A stretch of DNA of 11,703 nucleotides. Origin: JAICIG01 sp035532215. Its GTDB lineage: Bacteria > Planctomycetota > Planctomycetia > Pirellulales > JAICIG01. The stretch spans positions 1-11,703 of the forward strand of contig DATKRK010000389.1 in assembly GCA_035532215.1 (NCBI GenBank), read 5' to 3'. The translations under genes and the position numbers were made by a program. Positions 6,333 through 11,703 of the stretch are shown one piece after another. Within the stretch, counting starts at the first letter, position 1. Every line of letters begins with the position of its first letter. The notes beneath the pieces are model-generated. The model did not search any database. It was not told where the DNA came from and saw only the letters and a program-made list of their open reading frames with translations.

Positions 6333-7594
6333 GAATTTCCTGCCCGAGAAAGCAGCCGGCTGAGCAGGATCGGCTCGACGTGCTGCAATTGCTCGGCCAG
6401 CCAGTGGGGGTTGTCCAAGCGCAGCGGATCGTCGCCTTGGAGCAATTCGGCCGGCAGCTTGCGCTTCAGTTCGGCCAACTCGTCGGCCAGCCAGCCCAGT
6501 TCCTCGGGCCGGCCGCGCAGCTCGCCGAGATATTCGACCAACTCGCCGAGCGGGCCTTCGCCGAGCCGCGAGTCGTCGAGTTCGGCTTCGGGCGAGGTGC
6601 GGAGTTTGATCTTTTCCAGCCAGACGCGGCCGGCGCCGACGTCGTGCGCCGCCGCGCGCAGCTCGTTGGTCCACTTGAGCGGCTCGGCGGCCAGGGCTTC
6701 GTGCGCGCCGCAGGCGCCGCGGACGTCGACCCTTGCGGCCAGCAAACGGCCATCGCCCTGCGAGAGCAAATCGCGCAAGCGCTGGCCGCAGCGTTCGACG
6801 ACGTCGTAACCGTCGGCGGCCGCGGCGGCGTCGACCGCGGCGACCTCCCAGCGGACAACGTCGAGCGGTTCGAAGCGCACGGCGGCCGTTTGCCGATCGT
6901 CGACCGAGACGACCAGGCAACCCTTGGCGCCGGCTTCGCGAATATGGCGGCCCTGAATATTGCCGGAGAAATGAATCTCGGCATCGCTCGCCAGCTTGCC
7001 GCGCTGGTGAATATGGCCCAGCGCCCAATAGTCGTAGCCCTTGGTGCGCAGATCGTCGAGCGTGCAAGGGGCGTAGCGTTCGTGCCCTTCGTGGCCCGTG
7101 GCGCAGGTGTGCAACAGGCCGATATTGAAATGGCCCGGCGTGGCCGTGGGGTAGGCCGAGGCCAGGTTCTCCATTACGGCCGCGTTGGCGAAGCCCTGGC
7201 CGTGGATCGAGACGCCAAACTCCTCCCAACGCTCGGTCTGCGGCTTTTTGGCCGAGAGCTTGACCACGTTGTCGGGCAGTTGCAGCGAGCGGGTCATGCG
7301 GTTGGCCGCGTCGTGATTGCCCGAGATCAAGCAGACGCGAATGCCCGCCTCGCGCAACTGCGTCATCTGTTTGACGAAAAATAGCCCCGTATTGTGGTCG
7401 TGCCAATCGCCGTCGTACACGTCGCCGGCGATCAGCACGAAGGCCGCTTCTTCGTCGAGGGCCAGTTGCACCAGGTTTTCGAGCGCCTGGCGCGTGGCGC
7501 CGCGCAGCTCGTCGACCGGGGCGCCTTCGTAGCGCTCGAGCCCCTTGAGCGGGCTGTCGAGATGGATGTCGGCGGCGTGGATGAACTTGAACAT
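6329..7594 (-). CDS. yhaO: YhaO/SbcD-type DNA repair exonuclease (metallophosphoesterase)
   Basis: This 421-residue calcineurin-like phosphoesterase belongs to the SbcD/Mre11/YhaO group. Metal-binding motifs appear in the expected order: HAADIHLDSP (D9, H11), GDVYDG (D58), GNHD (N93, H94), LLH (H162) and LGHIH (H194, H196). They predict a two-metal (usually Mn) nuclease acting on DNA ends together with the ATPase encoded next. The phosphoesterase domain occupies about residues 1-230. The rest, ending in 'EPILLSRLLSRAGNS', is the family's C-terminal capping and partner-binding part. The start at 7594 places 'FKFIHAADIHLD' at the N-terminus, as in the family. The frame is open to 7762 but the 56 extra residues look non-coding. 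No clear Shine-Dalgarno precedes the ATG. It is first in the operon and faces away from 7783-8535 across a 188-bp divergent intergenic region. Confidence 0.93.
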   Translation of the reverse strand: MFKFIHAADIHLDSPLKGLERYEGAPVDELRGATRQALENLVQLALDEEAAFVLIAGDVYDGDWHDHNTGLFFVKQMTQLREAGIRVCLISGNHDAANRMTRSLQLPDNVVKLSAKKPQTERWEEFGVSIHGQGFANAAVMENLASAYPTATPGHFNIGLLHTCATGHEGHERYAPCTLDDLRTKGYDYWALGHIHQRGKLASDAEIHFSGNIQGRHIREAGAKGCLVVSVDDRQTAAVRFEPLDVVRWEVAAVDAAAAADGYDVVERCGQRLRDLLSQGDGRLLAARVDVRGACGAHEALAAEPLKWTNELRAAAHDVGAGRVWLEKIKLRTSPEAELDDSRLGEGPLGELVEYLGELRGRPEELGWLADELAELKRKLPAELLQGDDPLRLDNPHWLAEQLQHVEPILLSRLLSRAGNS

Positions 7595-7678
7595 GGGGGG
7601 CGGAAAACCGAGAATCAGGCTGAGGGGGCAGCGTACCGAATTGTCCCATTGGCCGCGCGAAGCATCAAGGGGCGACCG

Positions 7679-7707
7679 TTGACAAGGCTTGGGCAAGCAA
7701 GTAGTTT
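7679..7707 (+). promoter_or_regulatory. Predicted sigma70-type promoter for the membrane-protein gene
   Basis: A perfect -35 box, TTGACA (7679-7684), is followed after exactly 17 bp by TAGTTT (7702-7707), a weak -10 box. It lies about 75 bp before the ATG at 7783 in the divergent intergenic region and points at that gene. The opposite-direction promoter for the exonuclease operon was not identified. Confidence 0.4.
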
Positions 7708-7731
7708 CGGTTTGGAAAGGGTTGGAGAGCT

Positions 7732-7751
7732 GCGCCGGCGTCTGCCGGCGC
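7732..7751 (+). other. 8-bp GC hairpin in the 5' leader of the membrane-protein gene
   Basis: Arms GCGCCGGC (7732-7739) and GCCGGCGC (7744-7751) pair perfectly around the loop GTCT. If the predicted promoter is right, this hairpin lies within the roughly 70-nt leader, about 31 nt before the ATG. No T-run follows, so it is not a terminator. It could affect mRNA stability or translation, or it may be chance in GC-rich DNA. Confidence 0.35.
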
Positions 7752-7782
7752 CATCGACTCATTACACGAGCGTGTGTTCGTC

Positions 7783-8535
7783 ATGTCTGAACCGAATTCC
7801 GCCGGCAACCAAGTGGCGACCGACGAGCGCGACGATTTGTTGGAGTATCGCCCGGTCAATCCGCTAGCGGTCATCGGACTGATTGCCGGGCTGGCCTCGG
7901 TCCTGGCGTTCGCGCATCCGCTACTGTGGCTGCTGCCGGTGCTGGGAGTCGTGATCTGCTTATGGGCCTTGCGCAGCCTGGCGACCGCCGCCACGGAGCA
8001 GGTGGGCCGCAAAGCCGCCTTGGTCGGGTTGACGCTGTCGCTGTTGTTCGGCGCCGCGGCCGTGACGCGGCTGACGATCTTCCATTGGCAAATGCGCGTC
8101 GAAACCAGGCAGCTCGCCAAGCAGTGGTTCGAGGCCCTGCGCGACGGAAATCCGTACCTGGCCGATCAATTCACGAGATCGCCCTCCGCGCGAGTTCAGC
8201 CGGACGACGATCTGCTCGCTCGCTACGCCGAGCGGGAGGAGCGCCACCACCTGTCGGAATACCTGGAAGAGCCCGCCATCCGCATGTTGTTGTCGTTGGG
8301 CAAGTATGCACAAGTGCGGTACTTTGCCAACGACGTCACGGATGCCTTGGCCGCGCAGCCTGCCGTGATCGACATCTACGCGGTCAGCGTGCGGCACGAG
8401 GGGCAAACCACCTCGTGCTTCGTCGAGTTGCTCTGGACGCGGAATATAGAATACGGCACGAACGAGCGGTATTGGATGCTGAAGGCCGTCAAGGTTCTGC
8501 CCAAGCCCCCGACCGGCTGGAACCAGCCGAGCTGA
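7783..8535 (+). CDS. Membrane protein with three N-terminal helices (DUF4190-like)
   Basis: This 250-residue protein has a short polar N-terminus. Three predicted transmembrane segments follow, at about 28-44, 46-63 and 79-96, separated by short loops and with 'TEQVGRKAALVGL' before the third. A soluble domain of about 150 residues completes it ('RVETRQLAKQWFEALRDG' onward), ending in 'PPTGWNQPS'. The arrangement 'NPLAVIGLIAGLASVL ... PLLWLLPVLGVV ... GRKAALVGLTLSLLFGAA' resembles DUF4190-like membrane proteins common in planctomycetes. The tail looks like a small cystatin/NTF2-sized domain seen after such segments. The function is unknown. I chose ATG 7783; GTG 7774 would add three residues. 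It is transcribed alone, with a predicted promoter upstream and a terminator just after the stop. Confidence 0.85.
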   Translation: MSEPNSAGNQVATDERDDLLEYRPVNPLAVIGLIAGLASVLAFAHPLLWLLPVLGVVICLWALRSLATAATEQVGRKAALVGLTLSLLFGAAAVTRLTIFHWQMRVETRQLAKQWFEALRDGNPYLADQFTRSPSARVQPDDDLLARYAEREERHHLSEYLEEPAIRMLLSLGKYAQVRYFANDVTDALAAQPAVIDIYAVSVRHEGQTTSCFVELLWTRNIEYGTNERYWMLKAVKVLPKPPTGWNQPS

Positions 8536-8591
8536 GCAGGCGTTCCGCCAGTTTCTTCTTGGTGGCGCAGGGACTCGCCTGCCTCTTTTTT
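8536..8591 (+). terminator. Intrinsic terminator after the membrane-protein gene
   Basis: GCAGGCG (8536-8542) pairs with CGCCTGC (8576-8582). Inside this stem CGCCA (8546-8550) pairs with TGGCG (8563-8567). A run of six T follows at 8586-8591. The structure starts directly after the TGA stop codon, which is the right position and orientation for rho-independent termination. Confidence 0.6.
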
Positions 8592-8852
8592 GTGTTGCCG
8601 CCGGGGCGCCTGCACCGCAACCGCTTGTAGCAATTGTGTCGCTTGTTCGCGGTCGCTTCCGCAGGATTTTCAACGACTTGCGAAAGTCAATTCCGCCAGC
8701 CGCTCCCGATGCGCCGTTGCAACCTAGAGTTGTTCGAGATTTCTCTCGTCGAGCCCGACCGCCGCACAACACTTCGCAAAAGGCGGCCGGGCCGGTCCCT
8801 GCGGCAATTCAAACGCCGGCCCGTTTCAAGGCCGGCGGCGGAGACGCGTTCG
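8592..8852 (+). other. Gene-free leader before the protease gene
   Basis: I see no RNA gene and no convincing promoter here. The protease frame is open from about 8634, with a TTG at 8634 and an ATG at 8709 as alternative starts. The residues these would add are Arg-rich and lack the look of a signal peptide, so I treat the stretch as upstream non-coding DNA. Confidence 0.4.
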
Positions 8853-11180
8853 ATGTCGACCTCTAGGCAGCCCCGCTCTAGGCAGTCCCGGTCCCTAGGC
8901 GCTTCGCCCCAGAACTCGCCCGAACGCCGCGTGCGGCTGGCGATCGAGCAATTGGAGGAGCTTCTGCTGTTCAGCGTGTCGCCGGCCGAGTTGACGGCGG
9001 CCGATTGGCGGCAACAGACCTTCTCGCTCGACCAGCTCGACTTGCAGGCGAACGATGCCTCCTTCGCGGGCGGCATGGTCTCGGCCGAGGCCAACGCCGG
9101 CATCGCGATGACCGGCGCTATCCAAGCCCAGCAGCAATACGGCCTCGACGGCGCCGGCTACTCGGTGGCGATTCTCGACACGGGCATCGACTACAACAAC
9201 CCGGCCTTCGCCGGACGTTACCTCGGCGGCTGGAATTTCGTCGACAACAATTCGAACACGATGGACTACAACGGCCACGGCACGCACGTAGCGGGCATCA
9301 TCGGCAGCGCCGATCCTTTGCTGCCCGGCATTGCTCCGGGCGTGGGCATCATCTCGCTGAAGGTGCTCGACAATTCCGGCAGCGGTACGTTCGGCAACGT
9401 CGACGCCGCACTGCAATGGGTGGCCGCGCACCAGCAGCAGTATCACATCGCGGCCGTGAACATGTCGCTGGGCGCGGGCAATTACGCGACGAACCCGTAC
9501 ACGTTTCTCGACGCCGACTTGCAAACGCTGGTCAACGAGGGCGTGTTCATCGCCGCCGCGTCGGGTAACAGTTATTTTTCGTACGGCAGCCAGCCGGGCC
9601 TGGCCTTTCCGGCCATCGACAACTCGGTCGTTTCGGTGGGGGCGGTTTGGGACGGCAGCTTCGGCGCCGCCTCGTGGGCCAACGGCGCCCAGGACTACAC
9701 GACGGCGGCCGACCAAATCGCGAGCTTCACCCAGCGCAGCAGCTCGCTCGACATTCTGGCGCCGGGCGCCTATGTCACCTCGACCTACCTGAACAACTCT
9801 TACGCCAGCATGGCCGGCACCTCGATGGCCAGTCCGATGGTCGCCGCCGCCGCCGCGCTGGTCCACGAGGCCCTCGATCTCAAGGGCGAAAGTTCATTGG
9901 CGAACGAAAGCAATATTCTGTCGATCTTGAAAGCCACGGGCGTCAGCATCGTCGACGGCGCCTACGGGCAAGACAACGTCAATCATACGTGGCTCACGTT
10001 CAAGCGGCTCGACGTGTACGCCGCGCTCGAGTCGGTGCTGGGCGCCAACTACACGCCGCCCAGCCAATCGCCTGGCAACTACACGCCGCCCGTCAGCCAT
10101 CTCAGCCCGAATGCCGCCTTCGTGGCGTCGTTGTACGAAAGCATCCTGGGACGGCAGGTCGACACGGCCGGGCTGGTCGCCTGGGTCGACCGGCTGAATG
10201 CGGGCATGTCGCGGCAGCAACTGATCGATTTTCTCTGGACCTCGGCCGAACATCGGGCCAGGCAGGTCGCCGAAGACTATCAGGCCTTCTTGCACCGCGC
10301 CGCCAGCCCCGGCGAAATCGCCCAGTGGGTCACGGCGTTTCAGGCCGGCGTCAGCGAGGATCAAGTGGCCGACGCCTTCTTGCACTCGCCGGAATACCTC
10401 TGGTCGGACGCCAGCAATTCCGCCTTCGTGCAGAAGCTGTTCAACGACATTCTGGGCCGCGCGGCCGATCCCTCGGGACTGGCCACGTGGACTTCGGCGC
10501 TCGATCGGGGCGTGGTCAGCCGCGGCCAGCTCGCCGATCTCGTGCTGCACTCGAACGAACGCAACGTGGACGAGATCGGCGGTTACTATCAACAGTTCCT
10601 CGGCCGCTCGGCCGGCGCGGGCGAAAAGCAAAGCTGGGCCACGCTGGTCGACGGCGGCTGGTTGAGCTTGCCGTCGGCGGCTCAGGCGCTCTTGGCCTCG
10701 CAAGAATTCTACGACCGCGCCGCCGGCGCCAGCGGGCTGGGCCTCGGCAATCTGTCGCTCGAACCGTCGAACGACGCCGGCGTCGGCGGCGGCGGCTTCG
10801 CGCCGACGAGCGGCGATTTCGCCTCGTACTCGCAGGTCTTCGACGGCTGGGGTGAAGAGGACGCGAGCGGCTTTGGCGCCTTCGCGCCGTTGAACGCCAA
10901 CTTGACCCCATTCCTCGCCCGCCAGGACGCATATCCTTCATCCGACCCGTCGGGCAGCTTGTCGTTGTCAATGGGTTCTTCGCAAACGGCCAACCCGTCT
11001 GCCGCTCATCCGACCTCGACGAAGCCCGCTCTTGCGGACCTGGAATCATGGGCCGCGGACGACGAGCCGTTCGGAGAATTCTCGCAAGACGACCTCGATC
11101 CGCAAGACGAAGCCGATCTGGCGCTGCTGGCCGAGATTCGCGACTTGCAACAGGCCGCAGACGCAGCCCGCGAGTCGTAA
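8853..11180 (+). CDS. Secreted S8 subtilisin-like serine protease with DUF4214-type repeats
   Basis: This is a 775-residue protease. The N-terminus has many Arg/Ser and then 'RLAIEQLEELLLFSVSPAE' (28-46), a variant of the planctomycete LEPR-XLL export motif. The subtilase domain (about 90-385) has all catalytic blocks: D109 in ILDTGID, H142 in GHGTHVAG, oxyanion N239 in ASGN and S324 in GTSMASP. It should cleave proteins outside the cytoplasm. An 'NYTPP' linker repeated twice leads to about 200 residues (418-620) of DUF4214-type helical repeats, recognisable by 'LYESILGRQVDTAGLVAW' and 'LFNDILGRAADPSGLATW'. Such repeats occur in extracellular proteins near S-layer or sugar-binding parts. A Gly/Ser linker and an acidic tail end the protein. 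ATG 8853 is chosen because the motif then falls near residue 35 and GGAG lies 9 nt upstream; ATG 8709 is possible. Confidence 0.9.
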   Translation: MSTSRQPRSRQSRSLGASPQNSPERRVRLAIEQLEELLLFSVSPAELTAADWRQQTFSLDQLDLQANDASFAGGMVSAEANAGIAMTGAIQAQQQYGLDGAGYSVAILDTGIDYNNPAFAGRYLGGWNFVDNNSNTMDYNGHGTHVAGIIGSADPLLPGIAPGVGIISLKVLDNSGSGTFGNVDAALQWVAAHQQQYHIAAVNMSLGAGNYATNPYTFLDADLQTLVNEGVFIAAASGNSYFSYGSQPGLAFPAIDNSVVSVGAVWDGSFGAASWANGAQDYTTAADQIASFTQRSSSLDILAPGAYVTSTYLNNSYASMAGTSMASPMVAAAAALVHEALDLKGESSLANESNILSILKATGVSIVDGAYGQDNVNHTWLTFKRLDVYAALESVLGANYTPPSQSPGNYTPPVSHLSPNAAFVASLYESILGRQVDTAGLVAWVDRLNAGMSRQQLIDFLWTSAEHRARQVAEDYQAFLHRAASPGEIAQWVTAFQAGVSEDQVADAFLHSPEYLWSDASNSAFVQKLFNDILGRAADPSGLATWTSALDRGVVSRGQLADLVLHSNERNVDEIGGYYQQFLGRSAGAGEKQSWATLVDGGWLSLPSAAQALLASQEFYDRAAGASGLGLGNLSLEPSNDAGVGGGGFAPTSGDFASYSQVFDGWGEEDASGFGAFAPLNANLTPFLARQDAYPSSDPSGSLSLSMGSSQTANPSAAHPTSTKPALADLESWAADDEPFGEFSQDDLDPQDEADLALLAEIRDLQQAADAARES

Positions 11181-11319
11181 CGCTCAAAGCGGCCGCCGGT
11201 CGGACGCCGAGGGTTTCAAGCGGCGTTGCGCCGACGATGACGCATCGCCGATCCTCGCCCATTTCAGGCGCCGCGTCCGCCCCGGTTCGTCGAGCCGCCG
11301 CGCCGCACGCCCGCGGTGC

Positions 11320-11429
11320 TTCCGGAGCAGGCAGAACCTATCGGCGAAGAGGTCGAAGCTGATCGTGAAGTCCGGCCGACAGACCGTCTTCAGCATCGGG
11401 TGGGGTGCGGTAAGAATCTGCATAGTCAT
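11320..11429 (-). pseudogene. Possible peptide deformylase N-terminal remnant
   Basis: From ATG 11429 the minus strand reads MTMQILTAPHPMLKTVCRP, then 'DFTISFDLFADRFCLLRKHRG', then Arg-rich sequence. The beginning looks like a short peptide deformylase, which typically reads 'ILTxPxPxLKxVxxPV', followed by a helix just before the GxGLAAPQ active-site motif. Here the frame becomes 'RGRAARRLDEPG' exactly where that motif should come. The later EGCLS and HExDH motifs are absent from the remaining sequence in every minus frame I read. It would therefore be a non-functional fragment. The open frame continues to 11184 but that part is unlike the family. The resemblance covers only about 35 residues, so the call is tentative. 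Confidence 0.35.
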
Positions 11430-11444
11430 GATACAACTATGCAG
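11418..11444. promoter_or_regulatory. 9-bp perfect inverted repeat over the deformylase-like start codon
   Basis: CTGCATAGT (11418-11426) and ACTATGCAG (11436-11444) are exact reverse complements separated by 9 bp. The dyad is AT-richer than its surroundings and covers the ATG at 11429. It could be an operator-like binding site, an RNA hairpin or a mobile-element remnant. Nothing else nearby decides between these. Confidence 0.4.
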
Positions 11445-11464
11445 GGGTTCTCGTTTTCAGCAGT

Positions 11465-11499
11465 GCGCAAAATAAAAGCCGCCCCGGATGGGGCGGCTT
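11465..11499 (-). terminator. Strong intrinsic terminator for the minus-strand gene at the right edge
   Basis: A 10-bp stem, AAGCCGCCCC (11476-11485) with GGGGCGGCTT (11490-11499), closes a GGAT loop. Read on the minus strand the stem is followed by TTTTATTTT, an excellent terminator tail. It begins 38 bp after the TGA of the partial gene at 11537, on the correct strand. Plus-strand termination is possible but has only a weak tail. Confidence 0.75.
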
Positions 11500-11536
11500 A
11501 ATCGTTACAGATGGACTCTATTCGACAGATAGCCCA

Positions 11537-11703
11537 TCACCGTTCCTTATCCCTCAACTCCGCTAACTGCTTGAGGTTGGCTTCTAAACCATTCTGCACG
11601 GCATCGAGTACCTTCCACAGTTCCAGCTTTTCGTCAAGAGGGGCGTCAGCCGCGATTTCTTCGACCATCTTTATTGCTGCGTCCTTATTCCCACGACCAT
11701 TCG
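11537..11703 (-). CDS. C-terminal part of an unknown protein (runs off right edge)
   Basis: Entering from the right edge, one minus-strand frame is open for 54 codons and ends with TGA at 11537. It reads 'NGRGNKDAAIKMVEEIAA', then 'DAPLDEKLELWKVLDAVQ' and finally 'NGLEANLKQLAELRDKER'. The sequence is charged and strongly helical, with no Cys or transmembrane stretch, as in a small cytoplasmic helical protein. The other two minus frames hit stops within ten codons, and the terminator 38 bp downstream supports a real gene. An internal ATG would give a 43-residue protein, but the preceding codons also look coding. Base composition is clearly lower in GC than in the protease gene. The family is not recognised. 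Confidence 0.6.
   Translation of the reverse strand, partial: NGRGNKDAAIKMVEEIAADAPLDEKLELWKVLDAVQNGLEANLKQLAELRDKER

Noticed and set aside
2823..7384. Several long plus-strand open frames antisense to the nuclease/ATPase operon
   Set aside because: They are low-complexity shadows expected opposite GC-rich coiled-coil genes, with no recognisable domains or start signals.
2802..7649. A continuous minus-strand frame of 1615 codons suggesting a giant fusion protein
   Set aside because: The first 439 codons lie over the exonuclease gene in another frame, are Arg/Pro-rich shadow sequence, and the ATPase has its own ATG and proper N-terminal motif at 6332.
7595..7762. A 56-residue N-terminal extension of the exonuclease starting at 7762
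   Set aside because: The extension has no family resemblance. The phosphoesterase motif normally begins within a few residues of the start, which fits ATG 7594, and the extra stretch overlaps the divergent promoter region.
8634..8852. Upstream TTG or ATG starts for the protease
   Set aside because: They add Arg-rich residues before the export motif and lack ribosome-binding support. ATG 8853 places the motif at the usual distance. The 8709 ATG cannot be excluded.

Overview
The window is high-GC DNA that looks like a planctomycete chromosome, most likely from the Pirellulales. The main pointers are a secreted subtilase carrying a variant of the planctomycete LEPR-XLL N-terminal motif plus DUF4214-type repeats, a three-helix membrane protein of a type I associate with planctomycetes, and poor Shine-Dalgarno signals before several genes. 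This assignment comes from family recognition, not from a search.

Left part (1 to about 2800), an accessory patchwork. On the minus strand it holds the first codons of a possible IS66-type transposase running off the left edge, a short Mrr-like PD-(D/E)XK nuclease that seems to lack its C-terminus, and two small orphan genes (1530-1970 and 2243-2761). Between them, 552-1529 has no intact gene. It contains a degenerate direct-repeat array (core CCAAGATGGCCAAC, period about 95 bp) followed by a single ankyrin-repeat fragment.

Centre (2802-7594, minus strand), a two-gene operon with a 4-bp ATGA overlap. The first gene encodes a YhaO/SbcD-type metallophosphoesterase exonuclease. The second encodes a 1176-residue YhaN/SbcC/Rad50-type ATPase with a very long coiled coil and no CXXC zinc hook. 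Together they should form a DNA end-processing nuclease/ATPase complex. Gene 2243-2761 follows on the same strand after 40 bp and may be co-transcribed.

Right part (7679-11703). A divergent promoter region leads to a plus-strand membrane protein (7783-8535) that ends at a likely intrinsic terminator. After it comes a 775-residue secreted S8 serine protease (8853-11180). The right edge has a degenerate minus-strand fragment resembling the N-terminus of peptide deformylase, a 9-bp inverted repeat over its start codon, a strong minus-strand terminator, and the C-terminal 54 codons of an unknown minus-strand gene entering from beyond the window.

I see no clearly new defence or metabolic system. 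The observations most worth following are the 95-bp periodic repeat array, the possible IS66 truncation of the nuclease, and the hook-less YhaN/YhaO pair.
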